Notes: generated by a model from the sequence alone, not told the origin. DNA of 39,805 nt from Streptomyces yangpuensis (GCF_001005295.1 NZ_LBMK01000003.1:1162721-1202525); one strand, 5' to 3'; numbered from the stretch's first letter, positions 1-8,067 are shown. A program made the numbers and translations.

Positions 1-1
1 A

Positions 2-196
2 CTCACCGACGCCGACCTCTACCGTGAACGCGACTTGCAGGGCGGCCTCGCCTACACACCCGAATCGCTGCGCTGGATCTTCTCTGACCTGGCAGAGGTC
101 GAACTGCGCCGCATGCGTGAGGAACCGCCTGGGTCAGCGCTGTTCGGCGTGACGTTCCTGTGGACCGCCTTGTTCCGTCGGAGTGCGGCTGCCTAG
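2..196 (+). CDS. SAM-dependent methyltransferase, C-terminal part
   Basis: Only the last 64 residues are in the window; the start lies off the left edge. The frame is open from base 2 to a TAG at 194-196. It reads LTDADLYRERDLQGG, then a segment with SLRWIFSDLAEVELRRMRE, and ends LFGVTFLWTALFRRSAAA. This tail matches my memory of the C-terminal end of class I SAM-dependent methyltransferases common in Streptomyces, where the last strands carry the LFGV..LWTALF pattern. The SAM-binding motif itself is outside the window, so the assignment rests on the tail alone. The gene converges on the next one, whose stop is only 10 bases away. Confidence 0.55.
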   Translation, partial: LTDADLYRERDLQGGLAYTPESLRWIFSDLAEVELRRMREEPPGSALFGVTFLWTALFRRSAAA

Positions 197-206
197 GCTC
201 GGTCTG

Positions 207-698
207 TCAGGTGTCGTACTCGCCGTTCCACGGAGCCGAGAAGCCCAACCTGTCCGGATAGAGCTCGGCCCAGTCGTGCTCGCCGTTCCCGTCCTCGGCA
301 TGGCACTCCGTGATGAGGCCGAAGACCACACCGCCAACGGTGAGCCGGAACGGCCGGATCGCGATGTCGCCGTACTCACGCTCTGCGAGGCCGGCGAGGA
401 GGTCGGCCAGCCGGGCCTCCGCGCGGGCGACCACGGAACGCTCGTCATACGGGCGCTTCATCTGCTCCGCCCACGTACCGGCGCACCAGATGTCGGACTC
501 CTGGTGGCGCCCGTCGTGGTCGAACGTGTGCAGCACGGCGAAGAGCCGCTTCGGCTCCTCCCAGCCGTCCCCCATCGCGAACCCGTCCGGGAACGCATAG
601 GTGACCGAAGCCAGAAACTGGCCGCCGCTGAACCGGCCGATGGTGCTCGTTCGGTAGTCCGGCTCATGGGCGACAGGGATGATCTCGGGGACAGTCAT
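207..698 (-). CDS. Conserved hypothetical protein, 163 aa
   Basis: A soluble protein of 163 residues starting MTVPEIIPVAHEPDYRTS and ending with an acidic/aromatic stretch (DWAELYPDRLGFSAPW). No signal peptide or membrane segment is visible. Codon use is typical of the neighbours, so the gene is probably real. Similar streptomycete proteins are often labelled formate hydrogenlyase regulatory protein HycA; that name rests on weak similarity and there is no hydrogenlyase gene nearby, so I do not adopt it as a function. The ATG at 698 gives the full conserved N-terminus. It is convergent with the methyltransferase end and appears to be a single-gene transcript. Confidence 0.7.
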   Translation of the reverse strand: MTVPEIIPVAHEPDYRTSTIGRFSGGQFLASVTYAFPDGFAMGDGWEEPKRLFAVLHTFDHDGRHQESDIWCAGTWAEQMKRPYDERSVVARAEARLADLLAGLAEREYGDIAIRPFRLTVGGVVFGLITECHAEDGNGEHDWAELYPDRLGFSAPWNGEYDT

Positions 699-1113
699 GC
701 CCGCACCTTAAACACCAGGTGAGCCACGGCCCTTCATGGGGCACAGCGCAGGCGGGGCGGCGGGCGCGGGCGGTGGCGGTGGCGAAACGATCCTGTGGCG
801 TCGGCGTCGGTTCGGCAGACACGGGCCGCACGGAGCCGAAGGGCTCGCGTACGGGTCACGCATGCTTCCGCTGACGCTCCTCCCGACGGCCGGCAGCCAC
901 GTGCCCGGCACCGGTTTGCGCTCCTGTGCGGGGGCGTGTTGGGCGGGGCCTCGCGTCGCATGACCGAACCCGCGTACCTCCGCGCAGCGATATCGGTGCG
1001 AGGGGCCATGGCCGTCCGGGACCTGTCGGGCGAACTGCCCAGAGAATACGGACTGGGTGCGGCCACTCCTGACGAACTGAAAGGCCCGAACACTCCCGGC
1101 CTCGCCGCCATGG
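699..1113. other. Intergenic stretch, no convincing gene
   Basis: About 415 bases without a gene I can support. Open frames on both strands are low in complexity (runs of Arg, Pro, Ala) and look like chance frames of GC-rich DNA. One rightward frame from an ATG at 961 starts MTEPAYLRAAISVRGAM with moderately biased codons, but it runs into the hydrolase pseudogene on the other strand and matches nothing I recognise. It could be a fragment of a decayed gene. Confidence 0.4.
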
Positions 1114-1932
1114 TCAGACGTGCGCGGTGCCGCGTGTTGAACCCGTGGCGTGACTCAGGACGAACTCGCTTACGAGTGCCGCCGTGGCATGGCTGGCCTC
1201 GAGGGTGACGCCGTGCCGGATGCGCGGCAGGAGTTCGAGCCGCGCACCCGGAATCCGGGTTGCGGTGAACTCGGCGACCGAGGAGCGGACGATCGGGTCG
1301 TCCGCCCCGTGAAGAACCAGAGTGGGTGTGGTGATCTCAGCCAGGCGGGCCGTGCAGTCGTGGTCCTCGACCGCTGCTGCGCGACGCGCACCGGCGTCCG
1401 CCGGGCGGACGCGCAGGGCGCGTGCGAGGACGGCGACCAGTTCCGGGTCGGCAGCCCGGCCCTCTGGGCTGAGGACGAGGTCCAGCATGAACTGCTCCCG
1501 CTCGTCCGGCCCCAGGGCCGCGATGCGGTCCGTGAGGTCCTCGGTCATGGACAGGCTGGGGGTCGTTCCTACGAGGGTGAGGGATGCGATCCGTCCCGGG
1601 TGGCGGAGCGCCAGCCGCATGGCGATGATCCCGCCGAACGAGGCTCCCAGGACGTGGACGCGCTCGTGGCCCAGTGCGTCGACGAGCCCGGCACAGTCGT
1701 CGGCCAGCCGGTCAAGGTCGTAGGGCTCCGGCCCGTTACGGGTGTCTCCGGTGTCGCGCTGGTCGTAACTGATCGCGCGTATACCTCCGTCCAGCAGGGA
1801 GCGGAATGTGTCGAACTGACCACGGTGCCCTTCGCCCCCGTGCAGCAGGACCAGCGGTTCCCCCTCGCCCGAGGTGATGTAGGCGGTCTAGACTCCGTCG
1901 ACCGTCATGTGCTCGTACGCAGTGGAATGCAT
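1114..1932 (-). pseudogene. Alpha/beta hydrolase gene interrupted by an in-frame TAG
   Basis: Read leftward from the ATG at 1932 the frame gives MHSTAYEHMTVDGV, then TAG (1890-1888), then continues in the same frame as TAYITSGEGEPLVLLHGG, the GASFGG nucleophile elbow, and on to the stop at 1114. Total length is 272 codons plus stop, normal for an alpha/beta hydrolase fold enzyme. The oxyanion HGG, the Ser of G-x-S-x-G, an acid in LVLHGADDPIV and a late His (RIRHGVTLEASH) are all present. The TAG stands where related proteins usually have Gln (CAG), so a single C-to-T change explains it. No start codon lies between the TAG and the ATG at 1620, which is after the nucleophile, so a downstream restart would not make an active enzyme. 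A GGAGAG lies about 10 bases before the ATG at 1932. Confidence 0.75.
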
Positions 1933-2051
1933 CCACACATTCTCTCCGCCGCCGCTGACCACCCGGGGAAGACGGCAAGTCAGCGCCATCCGACTGACTG
2001 CGAAGCCGGGCACATGGCCTGCGGGACGGACGAGGACGGTCAAGCTGCAGG

Positions 2052-2412
2052 GACTTCGGACGAGGCCACTGGCAGAAGGTCCTCGACAGGTACGAGGCCA
2101 CGCACCCCGAAACCCACCTGCTCCGGGCCCAGACCGCATCCTCCAGCCCGCCGAGTGGAGCCGGCCCGCCGACGGGCGCGGCAGGGCGCCGGTGCAGGCT
2201 GGGCGGTAAGGGACGGACGGCCGGTGGTCGACGTCCTGGAATGGGACGGCAGCGTCACCCCCGCCCGCCCCACAGGGGTGCAGACCGCGCTGATCAGGGC
2301 CAACTACCGAGCGGGGCCTTGTGGGGAAGCGGGCTGGCAGGAGCCGATCGCCACTCCGCCCGAGACGGCCGCCGGCAGTGAGTGCGAGGACATCGACGTA
2401 CCGGCGGGCTGA
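2052..2412 (+). pseudogene. Possible frameshifted gene remnant
   Basis: Two adjacent stretches show the third-position G/C bias of real genes in different frames. From about 2052 to 2140 the frame reads DFGRGHWQKVLDRYEA then THPETHLLRAQ. From about 2206 to a TGA at 2410-2412 the next frame reads VVDVLEWDGSVTPARPTGVQ and then TALIRANYRAG. A single frameshift between them would join these into one protein. I do not recognise the family and see no credible start or ribosome binding site, so this is only a suspicion of a decayed gene within the 1933-2590 gap, in which I see nothing else. Confidence 0.25.
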
Positions 2413-2590
2413 CCGGGCGCCGGCCGCACCCTCAGGGGCCGTCGCCGGCGGATGCGCGGCCGGCCGGCCGGGTCGGGTGAGGGCGGTCGCCCTGCGCGAG
2501 AGCACTCTGTCCGGGTGGCGCTCACCCCTCGCCCCAGCGTGGCCAACTCATTGAGGCTGAGCACGGATCCACCCCGGCCCCATGCTTCCG

Positions 2591-2628
2591 GACCCCCGGT
2601 CCGCCGCGGTGGCGGCGGACCGGGGGTC
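2591..2628 (-). terminator. Hairpin terminator of the DUF5302 gene
   Basis: A perfect 17-bp inverted repeat (GACCCCCGGTCCGCCGC and its complement) with a 4-base GGTG loop. It lies 14 bases past the stop of the leftward DUF5302 gene. There is no U-tract, which is usual for streptomycete terminators. Confidence 0.85.
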
Positions 2629-2642
2629 GGCTGGCCGGTGCG

Positions 2643-2834
2643 TCAGCCGCTCTTGCGGCGGACCTTCTTGTTCTTGCCGCTCGCGGCGCTGCTGGAGCCC
2701 TGGACCTTGGCCCGGTTCTGGTGGGACTGCTGCGCGTGGGCCTTCGCGGCGTTGCGCTCCATGGCCTCCCGGAAGCGGCGCTTGGCGGCTTCGGCCGGGG
2801 ACTCGTCCTGCGGGGTGCCTGCTTCGTCAGCCAT
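2643..2834 (-). CDS. DUF5302 family small basic protein
   Basis: A 63-residue protein starting MADEAGTPQDESPAEAAKRR with an acidic N-terminus, a central amphipathic helix (KRRFREAMERNAAKAHAQ) and a strongly basic tail ending KKVRRKSG. This layout, especially the FREAMER segment and the RRKSG end, is that of DUF5302, a small actinobacterial family of unknown function. The ATG at 2834 was chosen because AGGAGGAC lies 4-11 bases before it; a longer in-frame start at 2933 has no such site. The gene has its own strong terminator and is divergent from the ferredoxin reductase gene, sharing a 218-base AT-rich intergenic region. The basic tail would suit nucleic-acid contact, but that is inference. 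Confidence 0.85.
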   Translation of the reverse strand: MADEAGTPQDESPAEAAKRRFREAMERNAAKAHAQQSHQNRAKVQGSSSAASGKNKKVRRKSG

Positions 2835-2927
2835 TCGTCCTCCTGGAGTGATCAAGCGGCTCCAGTCTGACAGTCGCCGCACGCGCTGACCAGCGACTTC
2901 CTGGATGCCCCAAGGGAGGCTTGGAGA

Positions 2928-2957
2928 GGTCATAAGATTTGTTTATGGGGTCATAAG
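2928..2957. repeat. Two GGTCATAAG direct repeats upstream of fprA
   Basis: GGTCATAAG occurs at 2928-2936 and again at 2949-2957, exactly 21 bases apart (two helical turns), in an unusually AT-rich patch between the divergent DUF5302 and ferredoxin reductase genes. Same-face spacing suggests a protein-binding site. No regulator is identified. Confidence 0.45.
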
Positions 2958-3052
2958 GCGATACCGGGTGCTGGGTTAGGTTTACCTTCGTTTAGAGTTC
3001 CCTCTGATCAACTCTTGCTCCGCCCTGCCGTCGCTCGAAGGGAACCTCTGCC

Positions 3053-4414
3053 ATGCCTCGCCCTCTGCGGGTAGCAATCGTCGGTGCCGGCCCGGCCGGC
3101 ATCTATGCCGCCGACGCGCTGCTGAAGTCCGAGGCCGCCGTCGATCCCGGTGTGTCCATAGACATCTTCGAGCGCATGCCCGCGCCCTTCGGCCTGATCC
3201 GCTACGGCGTAGCCCCGGACCACCCGCGCATCAAGGGCATCATCACCGCCCTGCACCAGGTGCTCGACAAGCCGCAGGTCCGCCTCTTCGGCAACGTCGA
3301 CTACCCGGGCGACATCAGCCTCGACGAGCTGCGGTCCTTCTACGACGCCGTGATCTTCTCGACGGGCGCCACGGCCGACCGCGCGCTGGACATCCCCGGC
3401 GTCGACCTCGACGGCTCCTACGGCGCCGCCGACTTCGTCTCCTGGTACGACGGCCACCCGGACGTGCCGCGGACCTGGCCGCTCGAGGCCGAGAAGGTCG
3501 CCGTACTGGGCGTCGGCAACGTGGCCCTCGACGTCGCGCGCATCCTCGCGAAGACGGCCGACGAACTGCTGCCCACCGAGATTCCGGCCAACGTCTACGA
3601 CGGCCTCAAGGCCAACAAGGCCCTCGAAGTGCACGTCTTCGGGCGCCGCGGCCCGGCCCAGGCCAAGTTCAGCCCCATGGAGCTGCGCGAGCTGGACCAC
3701 TCGCCCAACATCGAGGTCATCGTCAACCCCGAGGACATCGACTACGACGACGGCTCGATCGCCGAGCGGCGCGGGAACAAGCAGACCGACATGGTCGCCA
3801 AGACCCTGGAGAACTGGGCGATCCGCGACATCGGCGAGCGGCAGCACAAGCTGTACCTGCACTTCTTCGAGTCGCCCTCGGAGATCCTCGGCGAGGACGG
3901 CAAGGTCGTCGGCCTGCGCACCGAGCGCACCGAGCTCGACGGCACCGGCAACGTCAGGGGCACGGGCCGGTTCACCGACTGGGACGTCCAGTCCGTCTAC
4001 CGTGCGGTCGGCTACCTTTCCGACGAGCTGCCCAAGCTCCCCTGGGACGTGGCGACGGGTACCGTCCCGGACGAGGGCGGCCGCGTGATCGACGCGGGCG
4101 GCCACATGCAGTCGACGTACGTGACCGGCTGGATCCGCCGCGGCCCGATCGGCCTCATCGGCCACACCAAGGGCGACGCGAACGAGACCGTCGCGAACCT
4201 GCTCGCCGACCACGCGGAGGGCCGCCTGGCCACGCCGGCCTCGCCGGAGCCGGAAGCGGTCGAGACCTTCCTCGCCGGGCGCAGCGTGCGCTACACGACG
4301 TGGGAGGGCTGGTACCGGCTGGACGCCGCGGAGAAGGCCCTCGGCGAGCCCCAGGGCCGCGCGCGCGTGAAGATCGTGGAGCGCGAGGAGATGCTCGACG
4401 CGAGCGGAGCCTGA
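3053..4414 (+). CDS. fprA: Ferredoxin/flavodoxin-NADP+ reductase, FprA type
   Basis: A 453-residue flavoprotein that moves electrons between NADPH and ferredoxin, typically to feed cytochromes P450. The N-terminal FAD motif GAGPAG is at residues 11-16 and is followed by the family segment APFGLIRYGVAPDHP (44-58). The NADP-binding motif is GVGNVALD at 153-160. The C-terminal GWIRRGPIGLIGHTKGDANE segment closes the FAD site. Length and motif order match mycobacterial FprA and adrenodoxin reductase. The ATG at 3053 follows GAAGGGAA by about 8 bases. No ferredoxin or P450 gene lies next to it, so partners are encoded elsewhere. Upstream are the GGTCATAAG repeats and an AT-rich promoter region; a strong hairpin follows directly. 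Confidence 0.93.
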   Translation: MPRPLRVAIVGAGPAGIYAADALLKSEAAVDPGVSIDIFERMPAPFGLIRYGVAPDHPRIKGIITALHQVLDKPQVRLFGNVDYPGDISLDELRSFYDAVIFSTGATADRALDIPGVDLDGSYGAADFVSWYDGHPDVPRTWPLEAEKVAVLGVGNVALDVARILAKTADELLPTEIPANVYDGLKANKALEVHVFGRRGPAQAKFSPMELRELDHSPNIEVIVNPEDIDYDDGSIAERRGNKQTDMVAKTLENWAIRDIGERQHKLYLHFFESPSEILGEDGKVVGLRTERTELDGTGNVRGTGRFTDWDVQSVYRAVGYLSDELPKLPWDVATGTVPDEGGRVIDAGGHMQSTYVTGWIRRGPIGLIGHTKGDANETVANLLADHAEGRLATPASPEPEAVETFLAGRSVRYTTWEGWYRLDAAEKALGEPQGRARVKIVEREEMLDASGA

Positions 4415-4420
4415 GCTCGG

Positions 4421-4455
4421 CGGGGGGCCGGGACCGGACGGGTCCCGGCTCCCCG
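4421..4455 (+). terminator. Hairpin terminator after fprA
   Basis: A 15-bp stem (4421-4435 with 4441-4455, one G-U pair) and a 5-base GGACG loop, starting 6 bases after the fprA stop. It separates fprA from the following oxidoreductase gene. Confidence 0.85.
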
Positions 4456-4578
4456 CACATGCGGCGCCCCCCCCGGCGTCCCTCGTCCGGGGGACGGCCG
4501 CTGCGGGGGCGGAATGCCGGGCCGCCGAAGGGAGTTGGACACGAGCACGACACCGACCCCGCAGGCACTGGAGGGCTC

Positions 4579-5241
4579 ATGAAGATCGGCATCATCGGAG
4601 CGGGCAACATCGGCGGCAACCTCACCCGCCGGCTCACCGCCCTCGGACACGAGGTCGCGGTGGCCAACTCACGGGGGCCCGAGACCCTGACCGCGCTCGC
4701 GCAGGAGACCGGCGCCACCCCCGTCACCGTGGACCGGGCGGCGCAGGGCGCCGAGATCGTCGTCGTGGCCATTCCGTTCAAGAACGTGCCGGACCTGCCC
4801 GAAGGGCTCTTCGACGGTGCCGCACCGGGCTTCGCCGTCATCGACACCGGCAACTACTACCCGCGCCGGCGCGACGGCCGGATCGCCGGCGTGGAGGACG
4901 ACGGCCTGACCGAGAGCCGCTGGACCGAGCGGCAGCTCGGACGCCCCGTGATCAAGGCCTTCAACGGCACCTACGCCGAGGACCTCCTCGACCGCCACCG
5001 CCCGGCCGGTGCTGCGGACCGGATCGCGCTGCCCGTGGCGGGTGACGACGAGGCGGCGAAGAAGGCCGTACGCGACCTCATCGAGGAACTCGGCTTCGAC
5101 ACGGTCGACTCGGGCGGCATCGACGACTCCTGGCGGCAGCAGCCCGACACCCCCGTCTACGGACTGCGGGAGGGAATCGAAGGGGTCACCCGGGCCCTCG
5201 CCGAAGCCTCCCCGGTCCGCCCGGAGGCCTTCCGCGGCTGA
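4579..5241 (+). CDS. NADPH-dependent F420-reductase-like oxidoreductase
   Basis: A 220-residue protein that begins MKIGIIGAGNIGGNLTRRL, a Rossmann nucleotide-binding motif (GxGxxG at residues 7-12) followed by VAVANSRGPE, where the Ser-Arg after the second strand fits an NADP 2'-phosphate pocket. This is the COG2085 group (predicted dinucleotide-binding enzymes related to F420:NADP oxidoreductase and the short N-terminal form of 6-phosphogluconate-dehydrogenase-like folds). Later segments IKAFNGTYAEDL and LPVAGDDEAAKKAVRDL also fit. The substrate cannot be read from the sequence. The ATG at 4579 follows GGAGGG closely. The gene lies between two terminators' worth of spacing and is probably monocistronic or followed by the small membrane protein gene 95 bases on. 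Confidence 0.8.
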   Translation: MKIGIIGAGNIGGNLTRRLTALGHEVAVANSRGPETLTALAQETGATPVTVDRAAQGAEIVVVAIPFKNVPDLPEGLFDGAAPGFAVIDTGNYYPRRRDGRIAGVEDDGLTESRWTERQLGRPVIKAFNGTYAEDLLDRHRPAGAADRIALPVAGDDEAAKKAVRDLIEELGFDTVDSGGIDDSWRQQPDTPVYGLREGIEGVTRALAEASPVRPEAFRG

Positions 5242-5336
5242 CGGCCGTGGGAACGGCAGGCCGTGCGCCTGCGTCTGTGCGGTCATAGTGATCGGGGCCG
5301 GACCGGACGGCCGGACGGCGGTGAAAGGGCGGGGCT

Positions 5337-5765
5337 GTGCGGGAACGCCGAGGGGCAGGAGCGGCGCTGGTGGCCGTCGCGGTGGGGGTGCCGCTGCTCG
5401 TGGCCGCGACCGTCATGGCGGTCGTGTTCACCGGGACCGGTGTCGTGGGGCGCAGCCCGCTGCACCGGGCGGTGGACCAGTACCTCGACGCGGTGGGCGG
5501 CGGCGGTCCCGCACCGGCCACCGGACCGGGCAGCGGGTGCCCCGGCGGCGCCCCGGACCCCGCGGACGCCCTGCGCGGCCTCGCGCCACGCTTCGGGCAC
5601 CGCATCGTGTCGTCCACCGAGAGCGGCGACAGCGCCGCCGTCAACGTGGACCTCACCCCGGTCGGCGGCGACCCGGTCGCGGTGCTCCTGGAACTGCGCC
5701 GGACCGGGGACCGCTGGGACGTGTGCACGGCCTCGACGGGCCGGGCCGCGATCGACCCGTTCTGA
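5337..5765 (+). CDS. Small membrane-anchored protein of unknown function
   Basis: A 142-residue protein from a GTG at 5337. It opens with MRERRGAGAA and then one hydrophobic segment (about residues 10-36), followed by a Gly/Pro-rich stretch and a compact C-terminal domain with two Cys residues (SGCPGG near 68 and WDVCTAS near 129). This layout suggests a type II membrane anchor with the C-terminal domain outside the cell, where the two Cys could pair. I do not recognise the domain. The start is supported by AAAGGGCGGGG just upstream. It converges with the DinB-type gene across an imperfect hairpin. Confidence 0.7.
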   Translation: MRERRGAGAALVAVAVGVPLLVAATVMAVVFTGTGVVGRSPLHRAVDQYLDAVGGGGPAPATGPGSGCPGGAPDPADALRGLAPRFGHRIVSSTESGDSAAVNVDLTPVGGDPVAVLLELRRTGDRWDVCTASTGRAAIDPF

Positions 5766-5768
5766 GTG

Positions 5769-5813
5769 CCGGGTTCCGGGTACCGCGCGTTGCGTTCGGT
5801 ACGGCCGGACCCG
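5769..5813. terminator. Imperfect bidirectional hairpin between convergent genes
   Basis: The 56-base gap between two convergent stops folds as CGGGTTCCGG paired with CCGGACCCG (one bulge) plus an inner GTACCG/CGGTAC stem. Its position between convergent genes makes a shared terminator likely. Confidence 0.55.
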
Positions 5814-5821
5814 CGGGGTGC

Positions 5822-6340
5822 TCAGGAGTCCCGGCCCCGCTCCAGCACACCTCGGACATAGGCCGCCTGGCCGGCGTGCTGGAGGTCGTCGGCGATCACA
5901 CTGACCAGGCGCACGCCGAGGGTTACCGGCGGGTCCCAGCGCTCGTCGACCACCCGGTCCAGGTCGGCGGCCGTGAGCCCGCGGACGAAGTCCAGGGTCT
6001 GCTCGTGCACCGCGTCGAAGTAGCCCAGGAGCAGCTCGCCCGAGTCGACCCGGACCGTGCCCGCCTGCCGTGCGGAGTGGCCGTAGCCGGTGGACGCGGC
6101 GGGCAGCGGCAGGCCGAACCTGTCCGCCCAGCCGCCGGTCTGCCACACCTGTTCCCGGGCCGCCGCGGCCGCGAGGTGGTCGTCCTGGATCCGGGTGAGG
6201 TGCCAGACCAGCCAGGTGATCGAGTTCGCCGCGGGGTCGACCCGGGCGTCCAGCAGCTCCACCGGCAGCCCGTCCACGGCCTCGTGCACGACCTCCCGGA
6301 TCCGACCGAACCCGTCCGCGATGACGTCCGTAGCCTTCAT
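5822..6340 (-). CDS. DinB/DUF664 family protein (mycothiol-transferase fold)
   Basis: A 172-residue helical protein starting MKATDVIADGFGRIREVVHE. It carries the DinB-superfamily pattern of a histidine in each of three helices: SITWLVWHLTRIQDDHLA (residues 40-57) and VSVIADDLQHAGQAAYVRG (near 146-164). In this fold such histidines bind a metal used for thiol transfer; actinobacterial members are annotated mycothiol-dependent transferases. The substrate is unknown. The ATG at 6340 gives the usual family N-terminus. It is in the same direction as the MFS gene upstream, but a 14-bp hairpin in the 80-base gap suggests a separate transcript. Confidence 0.82.
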   Translation of the reverse strand: MKATDVIADGFGRIREVVHEAVDGLPVELLDARVDPAANSITWLVWHLTRIQDDHLAAAAAREQVWQTGGWADRFGLPLPAASTGYGHSARQAGTVRVDSGELLLGYFDAVHEQTLDFVRGLTAADLDRVVDERWDPPVTLGVRLVSVIADDLQHAGQAAYVRGVLERGRDS

Positions 6341-6355
6341 GCACCCACCATGCAA

Positions 6356-6407
6356 GGCCCGGCGGCCCGTCCTGCGCGAACGACACGCGGGGGCGGGCCG
6401 CCGGGCC
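6356..6407 (-). terminator. Long-stem hairpin downstream of the MFS gene
   Basis: A perfect 14-bp stem (GGCCCGGCGGCCCG at 6356-6369 with its complement at 6394-6407) with a 24-base loop. It starts 13 bases past the stop of the leftward MFS gene. Confidence 0.7.
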
Positions 6408-6420
6408 GGCGGTCGCCGGG

Positions 6421-7935
6421 TCAGCCGGCGGCGTCGGCCTTCACGGGCTCGGCGCTCGCGGCCGGTCCGGCCGCGGCGGGCCGCGCGGGGGCCGCCGTGG
6501 CGGGCCGGTGGCCACCGCGCAGGCCGAATCGTCCGATCAGCGCGACGAGGGCGAAGGCGGCGGCCCCGATCGCGAAGGTGAGGGTGAACCCGGACTCGGC
6601 GGGCAGCGGCGGCACCCCGGCGGGCAGGTGCTCGATGGTCCGGGACGCGAGGATCGTCGTGACGACGGCACTGCCGATCGCACTGCCCGTCGAGCGGGAG
6701 ATCGAGTTGATGCCGTTGGCGATGCCGCTCTGGTGCGGCGGGACGCTGGACATGATCACGGCGGGCATGGCGGCGTAGCCGAAGCTGACGGCCGCGCCGA
6801 CGACCAGGCCGGCGCCGATCACCGAGAAGGCGTGGCTGTGGTCCACCACGAGCCAGGCGAAGCCGGCCGTGCCCAGTGCGGCGGCCACGCCCAGGGCCGC
6901 GCGCGGCCCGCGGTGGCGCACGATCCGGCCGCCGAGCGGCGAGGCCAGCAGCGAGACGACCGCGCTGGGCAGCAGGAACTGCACGGAGGCGCGCAGGATC
7001 GACGCGTCGAAGCCGTAGCCGGTGAGCGCCTCGGGCATCTGCACGAGGTACGAGACGCCGAGGAAGCTCGCGAACATGCCGAAGCCGACGAGGAGGCCGG
7101 CCAGGTTGGCCATGAGCACCGGGCGGTGCACGAACATTTTCATGTCGACCAGGGGTTCGCGGACCTTGAGCTCGGTCACCACCCACACGGCGGCCATGAC
7201 GGCGGCGCCGGCGAAGCTGCCCAGCGTACGGCCGGAGGCCCAGCCCCACTCGTGGCCCTGCGAGATCGCCAGCAGGAGCAGCAGCAGTGCGGCGCCGAGG
7301 GTCAGGGCGCCGAGGAAGTCGGTGCGCCCACCCGTCCTGGTGCGGGTGGCGGGCACCAGCACGAGGACCGTGAGCAGGGCGAGGACCGCGAGGCCGGTGG
7401 CCATCCAGAAGGCGTCGCGGTAGTCCGCGTCTGGTCCGGAGGTGAGCAGGCCGGTCGCGACGAGCGCCAGGCCGCTGCCGAACGCGAGAGTGCCGCTGAC
7501 CAGTGCCATCGCACCGGGCAGCTTCTGCGGGCGGATCTCTTCGCGCAGCACCGAGAGAGCGAGCGGGAAGATCGCGGTGGCGGCGCCCTGCAGGACGCGG
7601 CCCAGGATCAGCAGCGGGAGCGAGGAGGCCAGCGCCGTGAGGACGGAGCCGGCGACCATCACACCGAGGACGGCCACCAGGGTGGGCTTCTTGCCGTGCT
7701 GGTCGCCGAACCGGCCGAGGAGCGGCGTGAAGACCGCTGCCGACAGCAGGGTGGCGGTGGTCACCCAGCTGACGTCGGCGGTCGAGACGCCGAGGTCGTC
7801 ACGGATCAGGCCGAGGATGGGGACCGGCAGGGTCTGCATCATCGACACGACCATCGCGGCGAGGCTCAGGGCGAGGACGACGACCGTCTCGTTCCGCTGC
7901 CCGGTGGCCGGGGCTGCGGGGGATGGGGTGCTCAT
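6421..7935 (-). CDS. MFS drug exporter, DHA2 (14-TMS) type
   Basis: A 504-residue integral membrane protein starting MSTPSPAAPATGQ. Hydrophobic segments recur through the whole length, and about 14 can be counted. The signature LLGRFGDQHGKKP between the second and third segments is the MFS motif A of drug:proton antiporters, and the ILGRVLQGAATAIFPLAL stretch fits DHA2 proteins of the QacA/LfrA kind. It probably exports a toxic hydrophobic or cationic compound using the proton gradient; the ligand is not evident. It is transcribed divergently from marR, with the promoter overlapped by one of three repeated operator sites and another inside its leader, so MarR repression is likely. Confidence 0.92.
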   Translation of the reverse strand: MSTPSPAAPATGQRNETVVVLALSLAAMVVSMMQTLPVPILGLIRDDLGVSTADVSWVTTATLLSAAVFTPLLGRFGDQHGKKPTLVAVLGVMVAGSVLTALASSLPLLILGRVLQGAATAIFPLALSVLREEIRPQKLPGAMALVSGTLAFGSGLALVATGLLTSGPDADYRDAFWMATGLAVLALLTVLVLVPATRTRTGGRTDFLGALTLGAALLLLLLAISQGHEWGWASGRTLGSFAGAAVMAAVWVVTELKVREPLVDMKMFVHRPVLMANLAGLLVGFGMFASFLGVSYLVQMPEALTGYGFDASILRASVQFLLPSAVVSLLASPLGGRIVRHRGPRAALGVAAALGTAGFAWLVVDHSHAFSVIGAGLVVGAAVSFGYAAMPAVIMSSVPPHQSGIANGINSISRSTGSAIGSAVVTTILASRTIEHLPAGVPPLPAESGFTLTFAIGAAAFALVALIGRFGLRGGHRPATAAPARPAAAGPAASAEPVKADAAG

Positions 7936-7990
7936 GGCTGCGGGGACCTTCTTCGTGTTTCGGAGCTGAGGAGCTTCGGAACCCAGATGT

Positions 7991-8004
7991 TTGATGTCAT
8001 CAAG
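7991..8004. promoter_or_regulatory. Operator site 1 (TTGA-N5-TCAAG)
   Basis: TTGATGTCATCAAG, a near-perfect inverted repeat (TTGATG-T-CATCAA). It lies inside the predicted leader of the MFS gene, 42 bases (four helical turns) from site 2. Likely bound by the adjacent MarR protein. Confidence 0.7.
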
Positions 8005-8015
8005 TAACTCGGTCG

Positions 8016-8045
8016 AAGGTAGAGGTCGATATTTGAGGTAGTCAA
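8016..8045 (-). promoter_or_regulatory. Predicted promoter of the MFS gene
   Basis: On the minus strand TTGACT (8045-8040), an 18-base spacer and TACCTT (8021-8016) resemble a principal-sigma promoter. The start point would be near 8009, giving a leader of about 75 bases. Operator site 2 covers the -35 hexamer. Confidence 0.55.
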
Positions 8046-8046
8046 G
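8033..8046. promoter_or_regulatory. Operator site 2 (TTGA-N5-TCAAG)
   Basis: TTGAGGTAGTCAAG, matching sites 1 and 3 at the conserved ends. It overlaps the -35 region of the leftward MFS promoter and is exactly 21 bases from site 3. Confidence 0.7.
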
Positions 8047-8053
8047 TAAACAA

Positions 8054-8067
8054 TTGATAATGTCAAG
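8054..8067. promoter_or_regulatory. Operator site 3 (TTGA-N5-TCAAG)
   Basis: TTGATAATGTCAAG. Its first six bases are the predicted -35 hexamer of marR, so binding here should repress marR itself. Confidence 0.7.

Noticed and set aside
2974..2995. Iron box (DmdR/IdeR site) before fprA, from TTAGGTTTACCT
   Set aside because: The AGGT and ACCT halves are 2 bases apart instead of 7, and only about 11 of 19 positions fit the consensus.
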